Assembly (NCBI RefSeq): GCF_026627255.1
Contig: NZ_JAPNLM010000028.1
Location: forward strand, 1-64,000
Source of the DNA: Streptomyces antarcticus
GTDB taxonomy: Bacteria > Actinomycetota > Actinomycetes > Streptomycetales > Streptomycetaceae
Reading direction: 5' to 3'
DNA: 64,000 bases
Shown here piece by piece: positions 1-7,723 of this stretch. The notes beneath the pieces were generated by a model. The model did not search any database. It was not told the DNA's origin and was given only the letters and a program-made list of their open reading frames with translations. The position numbers and the translations under genes were made by a program. The first letter of the stretch is position 1, and every line of letters begins with the position of its first letter.

Positions 1-86
1 GGCGGGGGTGGGTGGGGGGTGTGTCATCGGGGTTGGTGGGGGTGGGGGTGTGATTTGCGGGGTTGTGGGGGTCGTAGGGTCGGGGG

Positions 87-842
87 ATGAGTGAGGATGC
101 GGGAGCCGATGAGACCGTGCGGCTGTGGCGGGAGGCCGTCGGGCGCGGGGATCTCGTGCTGCTGGACGGGTTCCACGCGCTGAAGCACGCCCTGCGGTTC
201 GGGGCGCGAGTCGAGGCGGTCGTCGCCGACGATCCCGCCGCCGTACGGGCGCTCGCGCGCGAGCTGGCTCCCGATGTCGGGGCCGACGTGGCCCGGCTGG
301 TGCGCCGGGCGGAGCTCAAGGGGCTGCTGGCCCGCGTGCACCCCACCGGGGTCGCCGCGCTCGCCGTACGGCCCGACCGGGAGGCCGGCCGTGCCGCCCT
401 CGGGCGGCTGCCGCGTCCCGCGCCCGTCGTCGTACTCGACAACCCCCGCAACCTCGGCAACGTCGGAGCCGTCGTCCGCCTGGCCGCCGGGTTCGGGGCC
501 ACCGGCGTGGTCACCCGCGGCGACCTGGACCCCTGGCACCCGAACGTCGTCCGGGCCGGAGCCGGGCTGCACTACGCCACCACCGTGGACCGGGTCGAGC
601 TGGAGGAGCTGCCGCCGGGGCCGCTGTACGCGCTCGACCCGGAGGGCGAGGACATCCGCTCCCTCACCCTCCCGGACGACGCCGTGCTGGCCTTCGGCTC
701 CGAGCGCCACGGCATCTCGCCGGAGCTGCGTGCCCGGGCCGACCACCTGGTCTCCCTGCCGATGCGGCCGCAGGTGTCCAGCTACAACCTGGCGACCAGC
801 GTGGCCATGGCCCTCTTCCACTGGGGCGGCCCCAAGGCCTGA
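87..842 (+). CDS. TrmH/SpoU-family RNA 2'-O-methyltransferase
   Basis: Predicted SAM-dependent RNA ribose methyltransferase of the SPOUT class, acting on tRNA or rRNA in the cytoplasm. The 251-aa protein has an N-terminal substrate-binding part (about residues 20-105) and a C-terminal knotted catalytic domain. All three SpoU motifs are visible: NLGNVGAVVR (122-131, with the conserved N and R), FGSERHG (203-209) and LPMRPQVSSYN (224-234). The ATG follows a G-rich leader with no strong ribosome site. It converges with paaN, leaving 16 bp between them. The family and fold are clear. The exact target nucleotide cannot be read from sequence. Confidence 0.9.
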   Translation: MSEDAGADETVRLWREAVGRGDLVLLDGFHALKHALRFGARVEAVVADDPAAVRALARELAPDVGADVARLVRRAELKGLLARVHPTGVAALAVRPDREAGRAALGRLPRPAPVVVLDNPRNLGNVGAVVRLAAGFGATGVVTRGDLDPWHPNVVRAGAGLHYATTVDRVELEELPPGPLYALDPEGEDIRSLTLPDDAVLAFGSERHGISPELRARADHLVSLPMRPQVSSYNLATSVAMALFHWGGPKA

Positions 843-858
843 CCGCCCCGACCCGCGG

Positions 859-2541
859 TCACGCCTGGCGGCGGACCTCCACCACGCGGAAGCGGTTCGC
901 CACGAACGCTCCGTCGCACAGGGCCGCGTTGGCCGCCGGGTTGCCGCCGGAGCCGTGGAAGTCGGAGAACGCGGCGGTCTGGTTGACGTACACCCCGCCG
1001 GTCAGGTTCAGCGAGAGCTGCGCCGACTCCTCCAGACAGACTTCCTCGATCGCCCGCTCGGTGTCCGCCGACGTCGTGTACGCGCCGACCGTCATGGCGC
1101 CCTTCTCGCGCACCGTGCGGCGCAGCAGGTCCAGCGCGTCCGCCGTGGAGTCGACCGCCACCGCGAAGGAGACCGGGCCGAAGCACTCCGAGAGGTAGGC
1201 CGCGTCCGGGTCCGGCTTGGCCGCGTCGAGCTTGACCATGACCGGCGTACGGACGACCGCGTCCGGGAACTCGGGGTTGACGATCTCCCGGGAGGCCAGC
1301 GCGACCTCGCCGAGGGAGGCGGCCGCCTCCAGCCGGGTCCTGACGTCCGGGTTGACCAGGGCGCCCAGCAGCGCGTTGGCCCGGGCGTCGTCGCCGAGCA
1401 GGCCGCCGACGGAGGCCGCGAGGTCGGCGACGACCTCGTCGTACGTCTTGTGCCCGGCGTCCGTGGCGATGCCGTCGCGGGGGATCAGCAGGTTCTGCGG
1501 GGTGGTGCACATCTGGCCGCTGTACAGGGACAGCGAGAAGGCCAGGTTGGACAGCATGCCCTTGTAGTCGTCGGTGGAGTCCAGGACGACGGTGTTGACG
1601 CCCGCCTTCTCCGTGTAGACCTGCGCCTGGCGGGCATTGGCCTCGAGCCAGTCGCCGAACTCCGTGGAGCCGGTGTAGTCGATCAGCTTGATCTCGGGGC
1701 GCACGGCCAGGGTCTTCGCGATGCCCTCGCCGGGCCGCTCCACCGCCAGCGCGACCAGGTTCGGGTCGAAGCCCGCCTCGGCGAGCACCTCGCGCGCGAC
1801 CCGGACGGTCAGGGCCAGCGGGAGGACGGCGCGCGGGTGCGGCTTGACCAGCACCGCGTTGCCCGTGGCCAGGGAGGCGAACAGGCCCGGGTAGCCGTTC
1901 CAGGTGGGGAAGGTGTTGCAGCCGATCACCAGCGCGATGCCGCGCGGGACCGCCGTGAAGCTCTTGCCGATCTCCAGCGGGTCCCGCTTGCCCTGCGGCT
2001 TGGACCAGTCGGCCCGGCCGGGGACGCGGGTCTGCTCCTCGTACGCGTAGGCCACGGCCTCCAGGCCGCGGTCCTGGGCGTGGGGGCCGCCCGCCTGGAA
2101 CGCCATCATGAAGGCCTGGCCGCTGGTGTGCATGACCGCGTGCGCGAACTCGTGGGTTCGGGCGGAGATGCGGGACAGGATCTCGATACAGACCAGGGCG
2201 CGGGTCTCGGGCCCCGCGTCGCGCCAGGCGCCCATGCCGGCCCGCATCGCGGGCAGCAGCACGTCCGGGTCGGCGTGCGGGTACTCGACTCCCAGCTCCG
2301 GGCCGTACGGCGAGACCTCGCCGCCGACCCAGCCGTCCGTACCGGGCTGTCCCAGGTCCAGCCGGGTGCCGCGCAGGGCCTCGAAGGCGGCGAGCCCGTC
2401 GGCCGGGGCGGTCTCCCCGTAGGCCTTGGGGTGTTCGGGATGGGGGGACCAGTAGGCGCGGCTGCGGATCGCCGACAGGGCCTGGTCCAGGGTGGGCCGG
2501 TGCTGGGCGGACAGCTGGGGGACGGTGGACTCGGCGGCCAT
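859..2541 (-). CDS. paaN: Phenylacetic acid degradation protein PaaN (aldehyde dehydrogenase family)
   Basis: Aldehyde-dehydrogenase-fold enzyme of the PaaN type, linked to the phenylacetyl-CoA catabolic route (ring-opening semialdehyde oxidation), cytosolic. 560 aa from the ATG at 2541, the family's usual length; the frame stays open further upstream, but that part has no family similarity and runs through the promoter. Visible ALDH features are the NAD-binding turn TGSTEFG (290-296), EKAGVN (311-316) and the catalytic cysteine Cys345 in SGQMCTTPQN. It diverges from paaH, and a TetR-type operator lies between them at 2597-2610. A complete paa ring-epoxidation operon is not in the window, so the enzyme may serve a wider aldehyde-oxidation role. 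Confidence 0.88.
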   Translation of the reverse strand: MAAESTVPQLSAQHRPTLDQALSAIRSRAYWSPHPEHPKAYGETAPADGLAAFEALRGTRLDLGQPGTDGWVGGEVSPYGPELGVEYPHADPDVLLPAMRAGMGAWRDAGPETRALVCIEILSRISARTHEFAHAVMHTSGQAFMMAFQAGGPHAQDRGLEAVAYAYEEQTRVPGRADWSKPQGKRDPLEIGKSFTAVPRGIALVIGCNTFPTWNGYPGLFASLATGNAVLVKPHPRAVLPLALTVRVAREVLAEAGFDPNLVALAVERPGEGIAKTLAVRPEIKLIDYTGSTEFGDWLEANARQAQVYTEKAGVNTVVLDSTDDYKGMLSNLAFSLSLYSGQMCTTPQNLLIPRDGIATDAGHKTYDEVVADLAASVGGLLGDDARANALLGALVNPDVRTRLEAAASLGEVALASREIVNPEFPDAVVRTPVMVKLDAAKPDPDAAYLSECFGPVSFAVAVDSTADALDLLRRTVREKGAMTVGAYTTSADTERAIEEVCLEESAQLSLNLTGGVYVNQTAAFSDFHGSGGNPAANAALCDGAFVANRFRVVEVRRQA

Positions 2542-2596
2542 CAGGGACCAACTCCTCGTTGAGCCGGGCGAAGGAGAGCAGACTGGAGTTAGAGTA

Positions 2597-2610
2597 ACCG
2601 AACGATCGGT
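2597..2610. promoter_or_regulatory. TetR-type operator between paaN and paaH
   Basis: Palindrome ACCGAACGATCGGT, with 5-bp arms ACCGA/TCGGT around 4 bp, lies in the 124-bp divergent region 56 bp before the paaN start and 56 bp before the paaH start. A 13-of-14 match recurs at 5501. The TetR gene at 4183, cotranscribed with paaH, is the obvious candidate binder, which would give autoregulation. Binding is inferred, not shown. Confidence 0.7.
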
Positions 2611-2665
2611 CGGGACAAGAGGGCCCGGCGGACCTGTGGATAAGTCGGTGCGGGAGGATCGGGTC

Positions 2666-4186
2666 ATGACAGCAATAGAGCGGTCCCGGACTGTGGCGGT
2701 CGTCGGCGCGGGCACCATGGGACAGGGCATCGCCCAGGTCGCCCTTCTCGCAGGTCACCGCGTGCTGCTCTACGACATCAACGCCTCGCTCGCCGCGGAC
2801 GGCGCCGGCATCGTGCAGGACCGCGTCGAGCGCATGGCGGCCAAGGGCCGCCTCGGCCAGGCCGAGTCCGAGGACGCGATCGCCCGGATCGCGCCGGCCG
2901 TCTCGCTGACGGACCTCGCCGACGCCGCCCTCGTCGTCGAGGCGGTCGTCGAGGACGCCGGGGTCAAGCGCGCCCTCTTCCGGGCCCTCGAAGAGGTGGT
3001 CGCGCCCGACGCGCTGCTGGCCACGAACACCTCCTCCCTCTCCGTCACCGAGCTCGCCGCCGGGCTCGCGCACCCCGGTCGCTTCCTCGGCCTGCACTTC
3101 TTCAACCCGGCCCCGCTGCTCCCGCTCGTCGAGGTGGTCACCGGCTTCGCGACCGACCCGGCCGCCGCCGAGAGCGCGTACGCCACGGTCCTGGGCTGGG
3201 GCAAGACGCCGGTCCGCTGCGCGGACACCCCCGGCTTCATCGTCAACCGAATCGCGCGCCCCTTCTACGCCGAGGCCTTCGCGGTGTACGAGGAGCGGGG
3301 CGCCGACCCGGCCACCATCGATGCCGTGCTCCGTGAGAGCGGCGGCTTCAAGATGGGCCCCTTCGCGCTGACCGACCTGATCGGGCAGGACGTCAACGAG
3401 GCCGTGACCCGCTCGGTGTGGGAGTCCTTCTTCCGCAGCCCCAAGTTCACCCCGTCCCTCGCGCAGCGCCGCCTCGTCCAGTCGGGCCGCCTCGGCCGCA
3501 AGTCGGGGCACGGCTGGTTCCCGTACGGTCCGGACGCCGTCCTGCCGCAGCCGCACACGGCCGGGCCCGAGGACGCCCCGGAGAAGGTCACCGTCGTCGG
3601 CGACCTGGGGCCGGCGGCCGAGCTGGCCGACCTGCTGGAGGAGGCCGGGATCGCGGTCACGGCCACCGAGCACGGGGGTCCGTACATCCAGCTGCCCGGG
3701 GAGGGCCAGCTGGTCCTCGCGGACGGCAAGACCTCCGTCGAGTTCGCCGACGTCGTCTACTTCGACCTCGCGCTCGACTACCGCGGCTGCACACGGGTCG
3801 CGCTCTCCGCGAGCGCGGACACCAGCGAGCGGACCCTCGCCGAGGCGGTCGGCCTCTTCCAGAAGCTCGGCAAGAAGGTCTCCGTCATCGGCGACGTCCC
3901 CGGCATGATCGTCGCCCGGACGGTGGCGATGCTCATCGACCTCACCGCCGACGCCGTCGCCCGCGGGGCGGCCAGTGCCGAGGACGTCGACACCGCGATG
4001 CGGCTCGGCGTCAACTACCCGCTCGGCCCGGCCGAATGGCACGACCGGCTCGGCCGCGACTGGGCGTACGACCTCCTCCACCACCTCGACGAACGCTGTC
4101 CCGGCGGCCGGTACGCGCCCTCGCTGGCGCTGTTCAAGCTGGGCTACGCGGCGGGCGACGAGGACGAGGCGGGGGACACGGAGTGA
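2666..4186 (+). CDS. paaH: 3-hydroxyacyl-CoA dehydrogenase (PaaH/FadB type)
   Basis: Oxidises (S)-3-hydroxyacyl-CoA with NAD+ in beta-oxidation or in the lower phenylacetate pathway. 506 aa from the ATG at 2666, which has GGGAGG about 10 nt upstream; this length fits the PaaH family with two C-terminal 3HCDH domains. The dinucleotide fold begins with VGAGTMGQGIAQ (13-24). NTSSLSVTEL (121-130) and HFFNP (144-148, catalytic His) follow. A second dehydrogenase-like C-terminal module fills residues about 330-495. The stop overlaps the GTG of the TetR gene (GTGA), so the two are translationally coupled. Divergent from paaN. Confidence 0.92.
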   Translation: MTAIERSRTVAVVGAGTMGQGIAQVALLAGHRVLLYDINASLAADGAGIVQDRVERMAAKGRLGQAESEDAIARIAPAVSLTDLADAALVVEAVVEDAGVKRALFRALEEVVAPDALLATNTSSLSVTELAAGLAHPGRFLGLHFFNPAPLLPLVEVVTGFATDPAAAESAYATVLGWGKTPVRCADTPGFIVNRIARPFYAEAFAVYEERGADPATIDAVLRESGGFKMGPFALTDLIGQDVNEAVTRSVWESFFRSPKFTPSLAQRRLVQSGRLGRKSGHGWFPYGPDAVLPQPHTAGPEDAPEKVTVVGDLGPAAELADLLEEAGIAVTATEHGGPYIQLPGEGQLVLADGKTSVEFADVVYFDLALDYRGCTRVALSASADTSERTLAEAVGLFQKLGKKVSVIGDVPGMIVARTVAMLIDLTADAVARGAASAEDVDTAMRLGVNYPLGPAEWHDRLGRDWAYDLLHHLDERCPGGRYAPSLALFKLGYAAGDEDEAGDTE

Positions 4187-4773
4187 CGACGGCCAAGCGG
4201 GACACCTACACCCCCGAGACGCTCCTGTCCGTGGCCGTACAGGTCTTCAACGAGCGCGGCTACGACGGCACGTCGATGGAGCACCTGTCCAAGGCCGCCG
4301 GCATCTCGAAGTCCTCGATCTACCACCACGTCGCGGGCAAGGAGGAGCTGCTGCGCCGGGCCGTCAGCCGTGCCCTCGACGGGCTGTTCGCCGTCCTGGA
4401 GGAGCCGGCCGCGGTGCGCGGGCGCGCCGTCGAGCGCGTCGAGTACGTCACCCGGCGGACGGTGGAGGTGCTGGTCTCCGAGCTGCCGTACGTGACGCTG
4501 CTGCTGCGCGTACGGGGCAACACCCGCACCGAGCGGTGGGCCCTGGAGCGGCGCCGCGAGTTCGACCACCAGGTCGCGGAGCTCCTCAAGGCCGCCGCGG
4601 CCGAGGGCGACCTGCGCGCGGACGTGGACATCCGCCTCGCGACCCGCCTGCTCTTCGGCATGGTGAACTCGCTGGTCGAGTGGTACCGGCCGCACCCCGG
4701 CACCAGCCAGGACCAGCTCGCGGACGCGGTGGTCAGCATGGCCCTGGACGGCCTGCGGACCGTCCGGGACTGA
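4183..4773 (+). CDS. TetR/AcrR-family transcriptional regulator
   Basis: 196-aa TetR regulator. The N-terminal helix-turn-helix is typical: TSMEHLSKAAGISKSSIYHH (about 29-48), followed by a helical ligand-binding domain. The GTG start overlaps the paaH stop by 4 bp, so it is coupled to a CoA-ester catabolic gene. Two near-identical palindromes, at 2597 (paaN/paaH) and 5501 (bkd operon), have the layout TetR proteins bind. The inference is a local repressor released by an acyl- or aryl-CoA. Its role resembles PaaR regulators, but identity with any characterised PaaR is not established. Confidence 0.88.
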   Translation: MTTAKRDTYTPETLLSVAVQVFNERGYDGTSMEHLSKAAGISKSSIYHHVAGKEELLRRAVSRALDGLFAVLEEPAAVRGRAVERVEYVTRRTVEVLVSELPYVTLLLRVRGNTRTERWALERRREFDHQVAELLKAAAAEGDLRADVDIRLATRLLFGMVNSLVEWYRPHPGTSQDQLADAVVSMALDGLRTVRD

Positions 4774-4838
4774 CGCAGGGCGCCCGGGCCGGCGCCGGGG
4801 CAGGTCGTACGGGATCCGCACGAGCCGCCCCGTACGGC

Positions 4839-5399
4839 CTAGTCCTCCGTGATCGTCGGTCCGGCGGGCTTCCCCGGGCCCGGGGCCAGCAGGTCCGTCT
4901 CCTCGAACACCAGCAGGGTGCGGGTGGACAGCACCTCAGGGATGGACTGCAGGCGGGTCAGTACCAGCTCGCGCAGGGTGCGGTTGTCCGGGGTGTGCAC
5001 CAGGAGCAGCACGTCGAAGTCCCCGCTGACCAGCGCGATGTGCGCGGCGCCGGGAAGCTCGCGGAGCTGTTCGCGGACCGTGCGCCAGGAGTTCTGGACG
5101 ATCTTCAGGGTGATGTAGGCGGAGGCGCCCTGACCTGCCCGTTCGTGGTTCACCCGGGCGGTGAACCCGCGGATCACCCCGTCGTCGATGAGCCGGTTGA
5201 TGCGGGCGTACGCGTTCGCCCGCGAGACGTGCACCTGCTCCGCCACCGACCGTATCGACGCGCGGCCGTCCGCCTGGAGCAGCCGCATGATCGACCGGTC
5301 GATCGGGTCGAGGGGGCGGTGCGGCACCGGCGGGACCCCGGAGGCGCTCCCCGGCGGGACCGGTGCGGAACCCGCTCCGGCCATTTGTTCATCCGGCAT
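4839..5399 (-). CDS. bkdR: Lrp/AsnC-family regulator BkdR
   Basis: 186-aa feast/famine regulator transcribed away from the adjacent branched-chain dehydrogenase operon. Residues about 28-85 form the AsnC-type helix-turn-helix (LDPIDRSIMRLLQADGRAS, then VSRANAYARINRL), followed by the RAM/ligand-binding domain (YITLKI ... VSGDFDVLLLV). The ATG at 5399 was chosen because the HTH starts about 25 residues later, as usual. The family binds branched-chain amino acids or related effectors and controls bkd genes. The divergent arrangement with 178 bp between the starts strongly supports that role here. Confidence 0.9.
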   Translation of the reverse strand: MPDEQMAGAGSAPVPPGSASGVPPVPHRPLDPIDRSIMRLLQADGRASIRSVAEQVHVSRANAYARINRLIDDGVIRGFTARVNHERAGQGASAYITLKIVQNSWRTVREQLRELPGAAHIALVSGDFDVLLLVHTPDNRTLRELVLTRLQSIPEVLSTRTLLVFEETDLLAPGPGKPAGPTITED

Positions 5400-5500
5400 T
5401 GCCCGATGCCTCCCTCTCCTGGACGTCCTGCACCCATACCAGGGCCCCGGCGCCAGTTTGTCCACAGCCTGGAGCCGCCTGTAGCCAAATTGCGCGGACA

Positions 5501-5514
5501 ACCGAACAATCGGT
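5501..5514. promoter_or_regulatory. Second copy of the TetR-type operator, upstream of bkd operon
   Basis: ACCGAACAATCGGT has the same ACCGA/TCGGT arms as the site at 2597 and differs at one spacer base. It lies 63 bp before the E1alpha start in the bkdR/bkdA divergent region. This suggests the TetR protein at 4183 coordinates the paa and bkd promoters. Confidence 0.65.
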
Positions 5515-5516
5515 AG

Positions 5517-5530
5517 GTGAGGCGCCTCAC
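5517..5530. promoter_or_regulatory. Perfect 14-bp palindrome in bkd promoter
   Basis: GTGAGGCGCCTCAC is fully self-complementary. It starts 3 bp after the TetR-like operator and ends 47 bp before the E1alpha start. It may be a second regulator site, for BkdR or another protein, or a hairpin in the leader. No function is proven. Confidence 0.45.
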
Positions 5531-5576
5531 ACCCGAGGCGTCCCTGCCCGCTTCCCACGAGGAGGTGTACGCCGCC

Positions 5577-6707
5577 ATGACGGTCCAAGAGCTGCCCGGT
5601 GCCGGTGCGTCCCACCGGTCCACCCCGCCCCCCTGGAGGCCCCGTACGGACGCCGCTCCGCTGCTTCCGGACCCCGAGCCCTACCGGGTGCTGGGCACCG
5701 AGGCGGCGGACCGGCTCGACCCCGCGCTGATGCGGCGCTGCTACGCCGAGCTGGTGCGCGGCCGCCGCTACAACGCGCAGGCCACCGCGCTCACCCGGCA
5801 GGGCCGCCTCGCCGTGTACCCCTCCACCGTCGGGCAGGAGGCCTGCGAGATCGCGGCCGCCCTGGTCCTGGAAGAGCAGGACTGGCTCTTCCCGAGCTAC
5901 CGCGACACCCTGGCGGCCGTCGCGCGCGGTCTGGACCCCGTACAGGCGCTCACGCTGCTGCGCGGCGACTGGCACACCGGCTACGACCCGCGCGAGCTTC
6001 GGATCGCCCCGCTGAGCACCCCGCTGGCCACCCAGCTGCCGCACGCGGTCGGTTTGGCACACGCGGCCCGGCTGCGCGGGGACGACGTGGTCGCCCTCGC
6101 CATGGTGGGCGACGGCGGCACCAGTGAGGGCGACTTCCACGAGGCGATGAACTTCGCGGCGGTCTGGCAGGCACCGGTGGTCTTCCTGGTGCAGAACAAC
6201 GGCTTCGCCATATCCGTCCCGCTCGCCAAGCAGAGCGCCGCCCCGACCCTGGCCCACAAGGCCGTGGGGTACGGGATGCCCGGCAGGCTGGTCGACGGCA
6301 ACGACGTCGCCGCCATGCACGAGGTGCTCTCCGAGGCCGTCCGGCGGGCCCGGGCCGGCGGCGGCCCGACCATGATCGAGGCGGTCACGTACCGCATCGA
6401 GGCCCACACCAACGCCGACGACGCGACCCGCTACCGCGGGGACGCCGAGGTCGAGGCGTGGAAGGCGCACGACCCGGTCCTGCTGCTGGAGCGCGAGCTG
6501 ACCGCCCGCGGCATCCTCGACGAGGAGGGCATCCGGGTGGAGCGCGAGGCGGCCGAGGAGATGGCGGCGACGCTCCGCGAGGGGATGAACGCCGATCCGG
6601 TGCTGGACCCGATGGACCTCTTCGCGCACGTTTACGCGGAGCAGACCGGCCGGCTGCGAGAGCAGGCGGCCATGCTCCGCGCGGAGCTGGAAGCGGGGGA
6701 CGAGTGA
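5577..6707 (+). CDS. bkdA: Branched-chain 2-oxoacid dehydrogenase E1 alpha subunit
   Basis: Thiamine-diphosphate E1 alpha subunit that decarboxylates 2-oxoacids of Val, Leu and Ile, supplying branched acyl-CoA starters for fatty acids and polyketides. 376 aa from the ATG at 5577, which has GAGGAGGT about 10 nt upstream; the in-frame GTG at 5517 lies inside the promoter palindrome. The ThDP-binding motif GDGGTSEG (178-185) ends with the NN pair (207-208). First gene of a three-gene operon whose stops and starts overlap (TGATG). A pyruvate-type E1 cannot be excluded, but bkdR next door favours branched-chain substrates. Confidence 0.9.
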   Translation: MTVQELPGAGASHRSTPPPWRPRTDAAPLLPDPEPYRVLGTEAADRLDPALMRRCYAELVRGRRYNAQATALTRQGRLAVYPSTVGQEACEIAAALVLEEQDWLFPSYRDTLAAVARGLDPVQALTLLRGDWHTGYDPRELRIAPLSTPLATQLPHAVGLAHAARLRGDDVVALAMVGDGGTSEGDFHEAMNFAAVWQAPVVFLVQNNGFAISVPLAKQSAAPTLAHKAVGYGMPGRLVDGNDVAAMHEVLSEAVRRARAGGGPTMIEAVTYRIEAHTNADDATRYRGDAEVEAWKAHDPVLLLERELTARGILDEEGIRVEREAAEEMAATLREGMNADPVLDPMDLFAHVYAEQTGRLREQAAMLRAELEAGDE

Positions 6708-7723
6708 TGACGACGGCCACGGCGAAGGCCAAGGCTCCGGCCAAGCCGGCCACGATGGCGCAGGCCCTCACCCGGGCGATGCGCGACGCGATGGCGGAGG
6801 ACCCCACGGTCCACGTCATGGGCGAGGACGTGGGGACCCTCGGCGGGGTCTTCCGGATCACGGACGGGCTCGCGAAGGAATTCGGTGAGGAGCGCTGCAC
6901 CGACACCCCGCTCGCGGAGGCCGGGATCCTCGGCGCCGCGGTGGGCATGGCGATGTACGGGCTGCGGCCCGTCGTCGAGATGCAGTTCGACGCCTTCGCC
7001 TACCCGGCCTTCGAGCAGCTGATCTCGCACGTGGCGAAGATGCGCAACCGCACCCGCGGCGCGATGCCGCTGCCGATCACCATCCGCGTGCCGTACGGCG
7101 GCGGGATCGGCGGGGTGGAGCACCACAGCGACTCCTCCGAGGCGTACTACGTGGCGACGCCCGGCCTGACCGTGGTGACCCCGGCGACGGTCGAGGACGC
7201 CTACGGGCTGCTGCGCGCGTCGATCGCGAGCGACGACCCGGTGATCTTCCTGGAGCCGAAGCGGCTGTACTGGTCGAAGTCCGACTGGTCGCCGCAGGCA
7301 CCGGCGCGGGTCCCGGGCATCGGGAAGGCCCTCGTCCGGCGCAGCGGCACGAGCGCGACCCTGATCACCTACGGGCCGTCGCTGCCGGTGTGTCTGGAGG
7401 CGGCCGAGGCGGCCCGCGAGGAGGGCTGGGACCTGGAGGTCGTGGACCTGCGCTCGCTGGTCCCCTTCGACGAGGACACGGTTGTGGAGTCCGTACGCCG
7501 GACCGGGCGCGCGGTGGTCGTGCACGAGGCGGGCGGCTTCGGCGGACCGGGCGCGGAGATCGCCGCCCGCGTCACCGAGCGGTGCTTCCACCACCTGGAG
7601 GCGCCGGTGCTGCGGGTGACGGGCTTCGACATCCCGTACCCGCCGCCGATGCTGGAGAAGTACCACCTGCCCGGCGTGGACCGGATCCTGGACACCGTGG
7701 CCCGCCTGCAGTGGGAGAACTGA
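6707..7723 (+). CDS. bkdB: Branched-chain 2-oxoacid dehydrogenase E1 beta subunit
   Basis: Transketolase-like E1 beta subunit, 338 aa, partner of the upstream E1 alpha in an alpha2beta2 decarboxylase. Family signatures are GEDVGTLGGVFRITDG (about 38-53), PYGGGIGGVEHHSDS (near 130), and the C-terminal transketolase domain with VVDLRSLVPFDEDTV. The ATG overlaps the E1 alpha stop by one base, and its own TGA overlaps the E2 ATG, so all three subunits should be made in step. The N-terminus carries a 16-residue Ala/Lys-rich stretch not needed for catalysis. Confidence 0.91.
   Translation: MTTATAKAKAPAKPATMAQALTRAMRDAMAEDPTVHVMGEDVGTLGGVFRITDGLAKEFGEERCTDTPLAEAGILGAAVGMAMYGLRPVVEMQFDAFAYPAFEQLISHVAKMRNRTRGAMPLPITIRVPYGGGIGGVEHHSDSSEAYYVATPGLTVVTPATVEDAYGLLRASIASDDPVIFLEPKRLYWSKSDWSPQAPARVPGIGKALVRRSGTSATLITYGPSLPVCLEAAEAAREEGWDLEVVDLRSLVPFDEDTVVESVRRTGRAVVVHEAGGFGGPGAEIAARVTERCFHHLEAPVLRVTGFDIPYPPPMLEKYHLPGVDRILDTVARLQWEN

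Noticed and set aside
782..4084. 1100-codon open frame on the minus strand antisense to paaN and paaH
   Set aside because: Its sequence is Arg/Gly/Pro-rich with no domain. It arises from third-position GC bias opposite real genes; paaN and paaH explain the region fully.
5517..5576. Upstream GTG start for the first E1 alpha
   Set aside because: It lies inside the promoter palindrome and lacks a ribosome site. The ATG at 5577 has GAGGAGGT at good spacing.
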